Source of the DNA: Spirochaetota bacterium
GTDB taxonomy: Bacteria > Spirochaetota > UBA4802 > JAFGDQ01
Assembly (NCBI GenBank): GCA_016934735.1
Contig: JAFGSG010000145.1
Span: 32,231-96,230 of the forward strand
Direction of reading: 5' to 3'
DNA: 64,000 nt
Positions within the stretch are counted from its first letter, which is position 1, and each line of letters begins with the position of its first letter. The notes below the pieces were generated by a model that did not search any database, was not told the DNA's origin, and saw only the letters and a program-made list of their open reading frames with translations. The position numbers and the translations under genes were made by a program. Below, in pieces: positions 1-11,205 of this stretch.

Positions 1-176
1 AATACCGCATGGTATATTTCAAATTTATTTGATTGCTGTTCTTCTTTCTTATCGATTACAGGATCCATTGGAATTTTTTTTAATTCTTCAAATGATCTGT
101 CCCAGAAAAGATCAAAGTCTTTTTCTTTGTCCATAGGAGGAAGATTGAGGAAAAATCTGTCGAAGTCGTTTATCAC
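1..176 (-). CDS. Partial CDS (C-terminus outside window), acetylxylan esterase-like N-terminus
   Basis: Minus-strand reading frame from GTG at 176: VINDFDRFFLNLPPMDKEKDFDLFWDRSFEELKKIPMDPVID..., resembling the N-terminus of AXE1-type esterases (FDxFWxxxxxELKKxPxDP); open through base 1. Confidence 0.5.
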   Translation of the reverse strand, partial: MINDFDRFFLNLPPMDKEKDFDLFWDRSFEELKKIPMDPVIDKKEEQQSNKFEIYHAV

Positions 177-185
177 GTTTTTTAT

Positions 186-596
186 TTACAAATTTATTAT
201 GGAGTATAACAGATAATAATTTTTTTGAAGAATAAAATTAATGATTATAATTATTATTAAAATAATCATTAATAATAAAAATAGAAACAATAGAAAAGAC
301 AACGGACGTAAAATAATTTTTTTTATAATTTGGGAATTGGGAAGCTCATTCTTTTTATAGAATATAATTTTTTTCGTTAAAAAATATGCCATTGATGCAA
401 GTATTGTAATCACAAATAGATTTTTCACAACAGATGTGAAGATTGCTTTCTGGCTGACTGAAAAGAGCGCTATCGGAAATATCAGTATATTCATTATGAT
501 TAGGGAAGAAATCAAGGCGATAAAAATAAAAATAAAAATTGAGCCCGATTCTTTTAGCCTGTTAATTAATCCACTTTTTTCATAAATATTATTCAT
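186..596 (-). CDS. Small hypothetical integral membrane protein
   Basis: 136 aa ORF with several hydrophobic segments. Confidence 0.6.
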   Translation of the reverse strand: MNNIYEKSGLINRLKESGSIFIFIFIALISSLIIMNILIFPIALFSVSQKAIFTSVVKNLFVITILASMAYFLTKKIIFYKKNELPNSQIIKKIILRPLSFLLFLFLLLMIILIIIIIINFILQKNYYLLYSIINL

Positions 597-620
597 CGTT
601 ATACGTTAAGAAGGCCGGTT

Positions 621-2063
621 TTAGTCATTACCTGAGTCATCCCTGGCTTCTTCTTTTTTCTCATCTTCGTTTTTTAAATTATACTTACTGTCCTGTTCAA
701 TTTTTGTTTTATCTTTATTAACCGATTCCACGTCAACACCTAATTCTTTTAGAGCATCTTTGGCAGCGCTCTGAACCTTCGGGCTTGGATCATAATTCAT
801 CTTATATTTCAGTATGTCAATCGTTCTTTTGTCGTTTATCCCTTTAACAAGTGAAACCGCCTTAAGCCTTACTACGGCATTGTCGCTCCTCAACATGTTT
901 AAAAACAACGGAAATGCATTTTCATATCCCAACTTTGCGAGAGCTGATACACAATAGATATATAAATTATTATATTTTTTCTTTTTATTAAATGAATACG
1001 AATCTATTGTTTTTACTACTTTTTCAATATCCGGTATTGCCTCCGTTATCTGAAGATTACCAAGAGAGTTCGCGGCAAATGCTCTAATCTGTTCGTTTTC
1101 GTCTTCGTCTTTAAGCAGTTCGAGAAGCGTATCTTTCGGTTCTTTTGATTCGATTTTTCCGAGAAATAAAACAAACAACTCACGTATTATTTGATGAGTC
1201 TTTGTGCTTTTAATAGATTCTGAAGCAAAACCTGATAGTTCTGTGGCTTTAAATTCGCCAAGGGTATCAATAAGTGCTTCAATAAAATTGGTGGTGTTTT
1301 CCAGTTTTTGTTCTTTTATTTTTGTGATTAAATTCGCTTTTGTTGAGATATCGCCTATTCTTTTTATTGCGTATACGGCAGCTACTTTTACATCGTCAGT
1401 TTCATCATCAAGGGAGGTTATCAAAACAGGTATGGCTTCTTTTGTTTTTATTTCGCCTGACACAGTAATGGCTTTAACTTTTACTTCAAGCTCGACTTCA
1501 TTCTGTATTACCTCAATGAGTTTTTCCCCGAGGTTCTTTTTTAAATTTTTATCTTTTATTGTCAGGATCTGATTAATAGCGCTTTTCCTGTCCTTATGGG
1601 TTCCGCTTTCAATTGTAGTAATTATCCATTCAGCTTTTTTCTTTTCTGCTGCGTATTCTTTATTTATGGTAGCTTCCGGTTTTGTATCAGTTTTTTTATC
1701 TTTTGAAGTTTTCTGTATCTCTGCTTTGTCGGTTTTATCGATTTTCTTTTTGTTGTTTCTTGTTTTGATATCATTATCTTTCAGATCAGTATTTTCTGCT
1801 TCATTTTTGCTATTACTCTTTTGATCATTATTCATCGCGGCAATAGAAGCGTTTAATTGATTTAATTTTATATTCAGTTCGATTAGTTGACTATTTTTGC
1901 TGATATCCGGTTGGGCTGTTTCTGCATGAATTATTTGTATGGCACAAATATAACAAAGCAGGAATAAAAGCAGATTTAAACACATAAGTAAGAATATCTT
2001 AATAAATTTTTCATTTTTATTAAAAATACGTGGGAGACGGTCATTTATATTTCTTATTGCCAT
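621..2063 (-). CDS. HEAT-repeat protein with N-terminal membrane/signal segment and Lys-rich linker
   Basis: 480 aa; repeated ALxxLGxxxAxPxLxxxLxxxxxxVRxxAxxAL HEAT/PBS-type units. Confidence 0.75.
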   Translation of the reverse strand: MAIRNINDRLPRIFNKNEKFIKIFLLMCLNLLLFLLCYICAIQIIHAETAQPDISKNSQLIELNIKLNQLNASIAAMNNDQKSNSKNEAENTDLKDNDIKTRNNKKKIDKTDKAEIQKTSKDKKTDTKPEATINKEYAAEKKKAEWIITTIESGTHKDRKSAINQILTIKDKNLKKNLGEKLIEVIQNEVELEVKVKAITVSGEIKTKEAIPVLITSLDDETDDVKVAAVYAIKRIGDISTKANLITKIKEQKLENTTNFIEALIDTLGEFKATELSGFASESIKSTKTHQIIRELFVLFLGKIESKEPKDTLLELLKDEDENEQIRAFAANSLGNLQITEAIPDIEKVVKTIDSYSFNKKKKYNNLYIYCVSALAKLGYENAFPLFLNMLRSDNAVVRLKAVSLVKGINDKRTIDILKYKMNYDPSPKVQSAAKDALKELGVDVESVNKDKTKIEQDSKYNLKNEDEKKEEARDDSGND

Positions 2064-2349
2064 TTTGATGTTTTTCTCTATTTAATGTAGTAAACAGTTA
2101 ACTTATATTTTAATTATCGGATTTATTGGGAATAGATAAAATATGTAGGTGTAAAAAAAGAATTAAGAACAGATATTTTTCATAATATCTAATTTTTTTG
2201 TTGAAATAATTAAGGAAAATGATAAATAAAATACCGAAAGTATAATTATTAGACAGCTCGATTAAATATTATGAAGCTGAATTAAAAATAAAAGTATTTT
2301 TTACAGCAGGTTAATTTTTACTGTTTGCTAATTCAGTGGAAATAAACGG

Positions 2350-3681
2350 GTGAAAACAATGAATTATAGTAAATCTTTTTTTTATTCTAAAATATTTGTG
2401 CTAAATTTTCTGCTTGTTTTGGTTTCTTTTTCGTGCAGACTTGAAGTCCCGGTAAAAGAAATGGCTGCCGCTAAGTCAGAGATCACAAGAGCTGTTGAAG
2501 TTAAGTCGGAAAAGTATGCTCCCGAAGACTTAAAAAAGGCTAAGGACGAACTTATAAAAAGTCATGATGCTATGAAAGCCGAAGATATTAAAGCTGCGAA
2601 GAAATCCGCAGAGGACTCTTTGAAAAATTCCAAGGAAGCTATTGCTAAATCACTGCCTTTACTGGCGGATGATAATTTAAAAGATGCAAGGAATATTTAC
2701 GAAGAAGCTGACATGGCTTTTGCAGAAAAATACGCATCCGAGGAATTTTCGCTTGCTGGCGCAAAGATTGAAGAAGCCGAGGCATTGTTTTCCGAAAAAG
2801 AATACTGGGAGTCATATCTGAAATCGGGCGAGGCAATAATTCATGCTTCTGATGCGAAAGATAAGGCACTTTCGAATATTTCGGCCCTGGAGGACAGAAT
2901 AAAGAGCATTGAAGAGGAAGTGCAAAATCTCGAATCAATGGGCTTACAGGAGTATGCGCCTGATGAGATGAAGGCAATCGATACCGCTCTTACTGATGCA
3001 GGGGATTGTCTGGGAAAGAAAAATGTAAAGGACGCATCAGATAAGATTGCGGAAGCCGAGGTCGCCTTAGAAGACGCAAGCTTAAAAACATGGAAGGGAT
3101 TTGCCGCGGCAAAAATCAAAGCTGCGGAAGATGCAAAACAAAAATTGGAGTCGTCGCCTTCAAAGCAATTCTATACCGATGATCTGCAGAAAGCAGGAGA
3201 TCTTATCGAAGAAAGTAAAGGTCTCTATGATAAAGATGCATATATGGAATCCAATTCCAAATCAGAAGAGGCTCTTGAAGTTCTGAACTCGATTGCCATC
3301 GCGATGGAAAAAAAGACAGAAGAGGGCAGGATAGACGAAGTAATTAAAGACAGTGATGGAAAAACGGCAGCTGCATCGGAATATATAGTAAAATATAATC
3401 CAAAAAACAGGGACTGCCTGTGGCGAATAGCAATGTATGTATATAAAGATGCGAGGTTATGGCCGATCATTTATGTTGCTAATAAAGATCAGATAAAGGA
3501 CCCGGATTTAATTTTTCCCGGGCAAAAATTGATAGTCCCGGCCGTACCTGCGAATATAGACAACCTTAGAGATAATGTAGGGATAAAAGAGGAAAAGTCC
3601 GAAGAACAAGCGGAAGTTAAGACAGAATATGATTCAGATGAAGAATCGGGAAATGAAAGTGAATCAGATGGATCAGAATGA
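2350..3681 (+). CDS. LysM-domain lipoprotein with DUF4398-like alpha-helical repeats
   Basis: Lipobox LVSFSC; repeats of YAPxxLxxAxxxL; C-terminal LysM-like YIVKYNPKNRDCLWRIAMYVYKDARLWPIIYVANKDQIKDPDLIFPGQKLIVP. Confidence 0.8.
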   Translation: MKTMNYSKSFFYSKIFVLNFLLVLVSFSCRLEVPVKEMAAAKSEITRAVEVKSEKYAPEDLKKAKDELIKSHDAMKAEDIKAAKKSAEDSLKNSKEAIAKSLPLLADDNLKDARNIYEEADMAFAEKYASEEFSLAGAKIEEAEALFSEKEYWESYLKSGEAIIHASDAKDKALSNISALEDRIKSIEEEVQNLESMGLQEYAPDEMKAIDTALTDAGDCLGKKNVKDASDKIAEAEVALEDASLKTWKGFAAAKIKAAEDAKQKLESSPSKQFYTDDLQKAGDLIEESKGLYDKDAYMESNSKSEEALEVLNSIAIAMEKKTEEGRIDEVIKDSDGKTAAASEYIVKYNPKNRDCLWRIAMYVYKDARLWPIIYVANKDQIKDPDLIFPGQKLIVPAVPANIDNLRDNVGIKEEKSEEQAEVKTEYDSDEESGNESESDGSE

Positions 3682-3753
3682 GTAAATTTCTGCTGCGGAT
3701 AATACTGTGAAAAAATTTATCGCGAGAGAATAATATTTTAAAGTAAAAAGATA

Positions 3754-4959
3754 TTGGAAAAATTTTTAAAGCTTATTTTATTTGCTGCCTGCTGTATATT
3801 TCCTTCCGCTTTAACGGCAAGAGATATTAATCTTGATGAGATTTATATAAAAAAAACATCTGCATTCCATAAAAAACTGGCATTAGAAAAACTGGAAACA
3901 TATCAAATAGTCGATGCTGTTTTTGTCGACAGGGATGTTATTTTTGCCGTCTGGATAACGGGTAATGAACTTATATATATAAAAGAGAGCGATTCGTTAA
4001 GGACTAACTATATTTATAAATTCAGATTAAGAGACAGGAAAATTGTCGAGCTATGCAAAGTGAACGGTGTCATTACCATCGCGCGGGTTACGCATAGCGG
4101 GAGATATCTTGTTACAAAAAGATTAACGCAGGGGAATGGCATCATTCCGCGCGGCGAAACCGTGGTTGTGGATTTAACATCAGGAAAATTAAAGACACTA
4201 TCATCAGCTTATGCTTTTCTTGATTTTACAGTTCCATGTGAAGGAAGTTCAATTATCATGGAAAAAGGCAATGGAATTGTGGAATTATCCTTGGAAACAA
4301 ACATTCAAAGGTCATTAATAGGGAAAAATAAATATAAGGATATTATTATTTCTTCCACTCCTTCCATGGGTTACCTTTCCCCTGATAAACAAAAGATATT
4401 ATTATTAAATGGAAGCGGCGGAAATTACAAGGCAAAGATATCCGGTTATGGCAGTAATCAGATACCAGTTAAGGGTATAAGTTCGTCTTCAGAAATCTTC
4501 TGGCTTGATAATTTTACATTTGTGTATAGAACAGGTTATGCTGGTAATTTTGCTGTTGTACTGCGCACAATAAGAGACAATAAGACGACAACCCTTTTAA
4601 GAAGTTCCTATAATACAAATATTAATTATTCCATACATTCCGGAATTATTTCTTTTTTAAAAGAGCAGATTATATTTTATTATAAGAGATCCGAAAATAA
4701 TATTTTAAATACCGGCCTTGAAGGAGAGGATGTTTCTTTCGCGCCAAATGGAAGTTTTATTTCTATTTTATATAAGAAGCTGTTTATTGTTAAGTCCGGC
4801 ATTTTGCAAAAAAGACATATAGAACTTAAAAGGTCATGGAAATCAATTTTTCAAATGTATAAAGCCGTCTATAATAAAAAAGATGAATTTGAAAATGAAC
4901 ATTCGCAGTTATTTATCGGCCGGAAGGTAGAACTTTATGGTAAATTGTGCGGTTTTTAG
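3754..4959 (+). CDS. Hypothetical exported protein, possible beta-propeller-like repeats
   Basis: 401 aa ORF with TTG start and N-terminal signal peptide LILFAACCIFPSALTA. Confidence 0.6.
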   Translation: MEKFLKLILFAACCIFPSALTARDINLDEIYIKKTSAFHKKLALEKLETYQIVDAVFVDRDVIFAVWITGNELIYIKESDSLRTNYIYKFRLRDRKIVELCKVNGVITIARVTHSGRYLVTKRLTQGNGIIPRGETVVVDLTSGKLKTLSSAYAFLDFTVPCEGSSIIMEKGNGIVELSLETNIQRSLIGKNKYKDIIISSTPSMGYLSPDKQKILLLNGSGGNYKAKISGYGSNQIPVKGISSSSEIFWLDNFTFVYRTGYAGNFAVVLRTIRDNKTTTLLRSSYNTNINYSIHSGIISFLKEQIIFYYKRSENNILNTGLEGEDVSFAPNGSFISILYKKLFIVKSGILQKRHIELKRSWKSIFQMYKAVYNKKDEFENEHSQLFIGRKVELYGKLCGF

Positions 4960-5081
4960 TAAAATATATATCTTATATGTGGTTTCTCAGTGTAACAATA
5001 TTGATTTTTTTGTAATTAAAAATTTGACAAGCGGGATTTGTTGATATTTTCTGGTTTTAGATTATTGATTGGAGCTCTATT

Positions 5082-6035
5082 ATGGAAAGAAATCTTGCAT
5101 TAGAGGTTGTCAGAGTAACGGAAGCGGCCGCGCTTTTTGCGAGCAGATATGCAGGCAGAGGAGATAGCGTTAAAGCCTTAAATTCAGCAATTGATGCAAT
5201 GATAAAAGTATTTGCCTCTGTGTCGGTTGAGGGAAGAGTTGTAATAGGCAAGGCCGAACCTGCGGATACACAGTTATCGACAAATTCAGAAATAGGAAAT
5301 AAGAACGGCCCGGAAGTGGATATTGTAATAGATCCGCTTGACGGCGGGATGACCTGCGCAAGAGGAGGGCAGAACTCGATTTCTGCAGTTGCGATGGGGG
5401 AAAGAGGGGCTTTCTTTATTCCTCCTACATTATATATGGAAAAAATTGCTGTAGGCAGCGATGTTAAAGGTGTTGTCGATATTACTGAAATGCCCGAAAT
5501 TAATATTAAAAGAGTTGCGAGAGCAAAGAGAAAATATATTGAAGATGTAACAGTATGCGTACTGGACAGGCCGAGACATGCCGAACTTATTGAAAGGATC
5601 AGGTCAGTAGGTGCAAGAATCATTCTGATTACCGATGGAGATATTTCGGGCGCTGTTGCTGCTGCAATGGATGAAAGACCTATTGATATTCTTATGGGAA
5701 TCGGCCGGTCAATGGAAGGCGTGCTTGCTGCTGCTGCAATTAAATGTCTAGGCGGTGATATCCAGGCCAGGCTTGTTTATAAAGACGATAATGAAATTGA
5801 GACCGCTAAGAAAAACGGTATAACGGATCCGGGCAAGATATTTATGCTTAGTGATCTTATACCCGGGAAAGATCTTATGTTCTCTGCTACCGGCATTACA
5901 GACGGGGAATTTTTAAAAGGTGTTCGTTTTTTATCCGGCGGCGCAAAAACGGATTCAATAGTTATGCGTTCAAAAACGCATACTATAAGATATATAACAG
6001 CAATGCATCAGTTCGATTATAAACCAATGTATTGA
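5082..6035 (+). CDS. glpX: Fructose-1,6-bisphosphatase class II
   Basis: Family-typical NLALEVVRVTEAAALFASRYAGRGD and VDIVIDPLDGGMTCARGGQNSISAVAM. Confidence 0.92.
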   Translation: MERNLALEVVRVTEAAALFASRYAGRGDSVKALNSAIDAMIKVFASVSVEGRVVIGKAEPADTQLSTNSEIGNKNGPEVDIVIDPLDGGMTCARGGQNSISAVAMGERGAFFIPPTLYMEKIAVGSDVKGVVDITEMPEINIKRVARAKRKYIEDVTVCVLDRPRHAELIERIRSVGARIILITDGDISGAVAAAMDERPIDILMGIGRSMEGVLAAAAIKCLGGDIQARLVYKDDNEIETAKKNGITDPGKIFMLSDLIPGKDLMFSATGITDGEFLKGVRFLSGGAKTDSIVMRSKTHTIRYITAMHQFDYKPMY

Positions 6036-6147
6036 TGTAAAAAATCAATAAACTTAAAAGCGCTGATGAAAGCAGAAATGTGTTTGCTTTAAAGACAAGA
6101 TCAGTGCTGACTTATTTAAAAATATATTTTATTAAGGGGGATGATAT

Positions 6148-6384
6148 ATGGATAATATTATGAGATATATCCAGCAGAATCCTGTTATAGCTGTGTGTGC
6201 TGCTGCAGTGCTTATATTTGTTGCCGGGTTCATTATACGCAGACTTAGAATTATCTCTCTTGTATTTATAATAATTGCTGCGTTTGCCTTCTATGTTATT
6301 TTAAAGGACGATAAAATCGGCAAAGTCAAAATTGAAGAGATTAAAAAGGATGTAAAATCCGAAGTAATGAAAAAGATAAAATAA
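6148..6384 (+). CDS. Small hypothetical membrane protein
   Basis: 78 aa, two hydrophobic segments; RBS-like aaggggg upstream. Confidence 0.55.
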   Translation: MDNIMRYIQQNPVIAVCAAAVLIFVAGFIIRRLRIISLVFIIIAAFAFYVILKDDKIGKVKIEEIKKDVKSEVMKKIK

Positions 6385-6394
6385 GGAGCTACTC

Positions 6395-7585
6395 TTGACG
6401 AAATTAAGACTTGTTGAAAAAAATAATATAGAATCACTGATCTCTGCAGCCGGGAAAGCCATACCTCCATCCGGGATAAGAGAATTTTTTGATATTGTAT
6501 ACACAACTCCCGGATGTATTTCTCTGGGTGTCGGCGAACCGGATTTTATTACACCGTGGAGGATATCCGATTCTGGGACATATGCGATAAAAGAAGGGCA
6601 CACTCATTATACTCCAAACAGGGGCCTGCCTGTACTTCTTGAGTTGATTTCCGCTTCATTGCTGAAAAAAATCGGGGTTGAGTATGATCCTGAAGATGAG
6701 CTGCTTATTACAATGGGCGTAAGCCAGGGGCTGGATATTGCTTTAAGAAGCATTGTAGATCCCGGAGACGAAGTAATAATTATTGAGCCATGTTATGTTT
6801 CTTATCCGGCGAATATCAGCCTGATTTTGGGCAAGCCTGTTGTAATCGAGACATCATCTGAAGAAGATTTTTCAATAGATATTTTAAAAGTTAAGGAAGC
6901 CGTTACGCCGCGTACCAAGGCAATTCTATTGAATTATCCTTCAAATCCAACCGGTATTTCAATCAATAAAGATACGCTTGAACTCATTGCCAAAATAGCA
7001 ATAGAACATAATCTTATTGTTATTTCTGATGAGATATATTCTTCGATAATTTTTGACGGCGAACACTTTTCGATTACATCGATACAAGGCATGAAGGAAA
7101 GAACTATTTATCTTAATGGCTTTTCAAAATCCCATGCGATGACAGGATGGCGGCTCGGGTATATTGCAGGGCCTTCAGCATTAATAGGGACTATGCTTAA
7201 GATTCATCAATATACAGCATTATGTGCGCCTTCAATCTCACAATACGCTGCTATTGAAGCTATAGAAAAAGCGGATAAAGATGTAGAGCGGATGAGACAG
7301 GAATATTTAAAGAGAAGAAATTTTATTGTTAACGAGTTCAACGACATTGGCTTGAAATGCGTTATGCCGAAGGGGGCGTTTTATGTGTTCCCGAATATCT
7401 CATCGACAGGAATGACATCCCGCGAATATGCGTTAGGATTGTTGAAAGCTGAAAAGGTCGCGGTTGTCCCTGGTGAAGTATTCGGGAAGTGCGGCAAGTC
7501 AAACATACGTTGCTCTTACGCTACATCAATGGAAGCCCTTAAAGAAGCGATGATCAGAATAAGAAGGTTTACACAAAGTCTATAG
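6395..7585 (+). CDS. Class I/II PLP-dependent aminotransferase
   Basis: PSNPTG and NGFSKSHAMTGWRLGY motifs; TTG start after ggagc RBS. Confidence 0.9.
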   Translation: MTKLRLVEKNNIESLISAAGKAIPPSGIREFFDIVYTTPGCISLGVGEPDFITPWRISDSGTYAIKEGHTHYTPNRGLPVLLELISASLLKKIGVEYDPEDELLITMGVSQGLDIALRSIVDPGDEVIIIEPCYVSYPANISLILGKPVVIETSSEEDFSIDILKVKEAVTPRTKAILLNYPSNPTGISINKDTLELIAKIAIEHNLIVISDEIYSSIIFDGEHFSITSIQGMKERTIYLNGFSKSHAMTGWRLGYIAGPSALIGTMLKIHQYTALCAPSISQYAAIEAIEKADKDVERMRQEYLKRRNFIVNEFNDIGLKCVMPKGAFYVFPNISSTGMTSREYALGLLKAEKVAVVPGEVFGKCGKSNIRCSYATSMEALKEAMIRIRRFTQSL

Positions 7586-7604
7586 TAGCTTAGACAAAAA
7601 CAAG

Positions 7605-8099
7605 ATGGCCATATTGATCGACGGATTTAATCTCATTTACAAATTTCCGGATCTTGAAGGATTGATGTATCAGGGCAGATTATCTGATGCAAGAACCGGC
7701 CTTTTGAATATATTAAAACAATACATTCTCATAACAAAAGCGAATATAACTGTTGTCTTTGATGGTAAAAAAGACCTTTCGGTTGAAATTAAAAAAGAAA
7801 ATATTAAGAGCATTGATGTATATTATTCGCTGGATTATTCCGCTGATTTTCTCATTAAACAATTTATAAAGCAGGATTTAAATCCCAGAATGACCACAGT
7901 TGTCACTTCTGACAGAGATATAATCGATTATGTAAGGCGTTTTAAAGCAAAGATAAAAACCAGTGAAGAATTTTTTAATGATATAAACGTAACAATTAAC
8001 ACATATTTTGATTCATTAGAACCTGAGAAAGATGACAATCCCATTATAGATGACAATGAGATTTTTTTCTGGGAAAAACAGTTTAATAAAAAAGCTTAG
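7605..8099 (+). CDS. NYN-domain (YacP/Rae1-like) putative ribonuclease
   Basis: MAILIDGFNLIYKFP..., VVFDGKKD, VVTSDRDIIDYVR. Confidence 0.75.
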   Translation: MAILIDGFNLIYKFPDLEGLMYQGRLSDARTGLLNILKQYILITKANITVVFDGKKDLSVEIKKENIKSIDVYYSLDYSADFLIKQFIKQDLNPRMTTVVTSDRDIIDYVRRFKAKIKTSEEFFNDINVTINTYFDSLEPEKDDNPIIDDNEIFFWEKQFNKKA

Positions 8100-8414
8100 G
8101 CTGTTTTTTAAACTCCAATGCAGCTTAAAGGAGTGTATAAATTACTATTATCTTTGCAGGCACATATTATCAATTATTTTAAGTTCCTGCAGAATTCAGG
8201 CTGCACCCTCAGACAGGCTCCTGAACTTAAAATATGACCCAAAGTCACTTATCAATTTTCAGTGATTTTGAGATGCATTCTTGATAAACTGACCTGATTT
8301 TATGGATTTTATTCTCCGAATAGCTATTGACAAAATATGCTTGTTATAATTTCTTTTCTTAATTATAATAATTATTATTATTCTCCCTTAAAAAAGCAAA
8401 AATTTATTAAATAA

Positions 8415-9485
<1,071 letters not shown>

Positions 9486-9531
9486 TATTAAGTGAATATA
9501 ATTTAATATGATTTTTTAAGGTTTTAACAGG

Positions 9532-9569
9532 GGAGACACAGAGAACAGATATCGGAGCTTTGTGTCTCC
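9532..9569. other. Intergenic hairpin between gapA and tpiA
   Basis: Perfect 9-bp arms GGAGACACA (9532-9540) / TGTGTCTCC (9561-9569). Confidence 0.5.
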
Positions 9570-9626
9570 ATAATTTTAGACATAATATCATACTAATTGT
9601 GAAATATATTAATTTGGGAGACTACC

Positions 9627-10385
9627 ATGTCAAGAAGACAGATTTTTGCCGGCAATTGGAAAATGTATAAAACATACAATGAAGCTGTTGATCTGGTAAA
9701 AGGTATCATGAAGGATATTGCAGATATAGGAAGTAAGGAGGTAGTTGTATTTCCACCCGCAGTTTATTTGAGAGACATAGTCTCTTTATGCAAAAATTCC
9801 GGGATTGATGTCGGAATCCAGAACATCCATTTTGAAAAGGAAGGGGCTTTTACAGGTGAAATTTCTCCGCTTATGGCAAAGGATGTTGAAGTAAGATATG
9901 CATTGATTGGACATTCGGAAAGAAGGCATGTTTTTCACGAGACAGACGATGAAGTTAATAAAAAAGTAAAAGCTGCTCTTGAGGCCGGGCTTGAACCGGT
10001 TGTATGTGTCGGGGAATTGCTGGAAGAGCGTGAAGCCGGCAAATCCGAGGATGTCGTAAGACGACAGACGGAAGTTGCTTTCAAAGATATAGATATAAAA
10101 TTCGTGCAGAAAATAATAATAGCTTATGAACCGGTATGGGCCATAGGTACAGGTAAGGTCGCAACTCCGGATATTGCGGATACAATGCATAAATCAATCA
10201 GGGAAACTGTTAAAAAAAAGTATAATGAAAAGACAGCGGATGGAATTTCTATCCTATACGGAGGTTCCGTAAAACCGGAAAATATCGCGGAATTATATGC
10301 GAAGGATAATATTGACGGCGTACTTGTCGGTGGGGCAAGCTTAAAAATTAAATCTTTTCTTGACATTATTCACGTGGCTCAATAA
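9627..10385 (+). CDS. tpiA: Triosephosphate isomerase
   Basis: AGNWKMYK, GHSERR, AYEPVWAIGTG, LYGGSVKPEN, DGVLVGGASL. Confidence 0.97.
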   Translation: MSRRQIFAGNWKMYKTYNEAVDLVKGIMKDIADIGSKEVVVFPPAVYLRDIVSLCKNSGIDVGIQNIHFEKEGAFTGEISPLMAKDVEVRYALIGHSERRHVFHETDDEVNKKVKAALEAGLEPVVCVGELLEEREAGKSEDVVRRQTEVAFKDIDIKFVQKIIIAYEPVWAIGTGKVATPDIADTMHKSIRETVKKKYNEKTADGISILYGGSVKPENIAELYAKDNIDGVLVGGASLKIKSFLDIIHVAQ

Positions 10386-10423
10386 TAATTGGTATCGTTT
10401 TTCTAATAAGGAGGTTTTTATAA

Positions 10424-10798
10424 ATGACAGTTTTAATATCGGTCGGTACTGTTCTATTTTTAATCCTATCGGCTTTGTTGGTTATATTAATTTTACTGCA
10501 GTCTGATAAAAGCGCTGGAATGGGAATTCTTGGCGGATCAAGCCAGTCGACATTCGGATCCTCAACAGCTGATATAATAACCAAAATTACCGGAGTTATG
10601 GTTGGTATTTTTATGCTGGGTTCTCTCGGTCTGGCCGTGCTTGAATCGTACAGGGTTAGTTCAATTGAGAGAGAATTCATTTCATCGGATTCAGATATAT
10701 CCGGGATTGATAAAGATAAATTAGACGCAGATAAAAAGCAGAATACAGGGATAAATGACACTGGAACGCCAATAGAGGCAGGTAAAGAAAACAAGTAA
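10424..10798 (+). CDS. secG: Protein-export membrane protein SecG
   Basis: LILLQSDKSAGMGILGGSSQSTFGSSTADIITKIT. Confidence 0.88.
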   Translation: MTVLISVGTVLFLILSALLVILILLQSDKSAGMGILGGSSQSTFGSSTADIITKITGVMVGIFMLGSLGLAVLESYRVSSIEREFISSDSDISGIDKDKLDADKKQNTGINDTGTPIEAGKENK

Positions 10799-10845
10799 TA
10801 AATATCAGATCCATTTCTTGAAAATATTATAAGGAGGATATCTGC

Positions 10846-11037
10846 ATGGCAAGAGAGGTGTATGTTGACGAAAATGAATGTACCGGATGCGAACTGTGCG
10901 TTGATACGCTTCCGGAAGTGTTTGAGATAAGTGACGATGGTGTAAGCCATGTCCATAACCCGAATGGTGCGGATGAAGATAAAATTCAGGAAGTAATAGA
11001 TAATTGTCCGGCTGAATGCATTCATTGGAAAGAATGA
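10846..11037 (+). CDS. Ferredoxin (single 4Fe-4S type)
   Basis: CTGCELCVDTLPEVFEI...NCPAECIHW. Confidence 0.88.
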   Translation: MAREVYVDENECTGCELCVDTLPEVFEISDDGVSHVHNPNGADEDKIQEVIDNCPAECIHWKE

Positions 11038-11075
11038 CCAACCAAAGATTGATCTTTTAGTATTTGGTAAAATAT

Positions 11076-11119
11076 AAAGCGCAATTTTTCTTCGGAGAAG
11101 AGGGATTGCGCTTTTTTTG
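11076..11119 (+). terminator. Rho-independent terminator after ferredoxin
   Basis: AAAGCGCAAT (11076-11085) / ATTGCGCTTT (11105-11114) followed by T-run. Confidence 0.8.
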
Positions 11120-11205
11120 AAAGAAGCCGGCGATTTATTTGAACGGATATGAATAATTAGTGAATTTAATTGTTATGTTTTATTAAATGATAGGTTTTAT
11201 AATTA

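Noticed and set aside
8050-8265. 71-aa plus-strand ORF
   Set aside because: Overlaps the end of the NYN gene in another frame and runs into the intergenic inverted repeat; no domain or RBS evidence.
9786-10190. 134-aa minus-strand ORF
   Set aside because: Antisense to tpiA with no independent start signal or recognisable motif.
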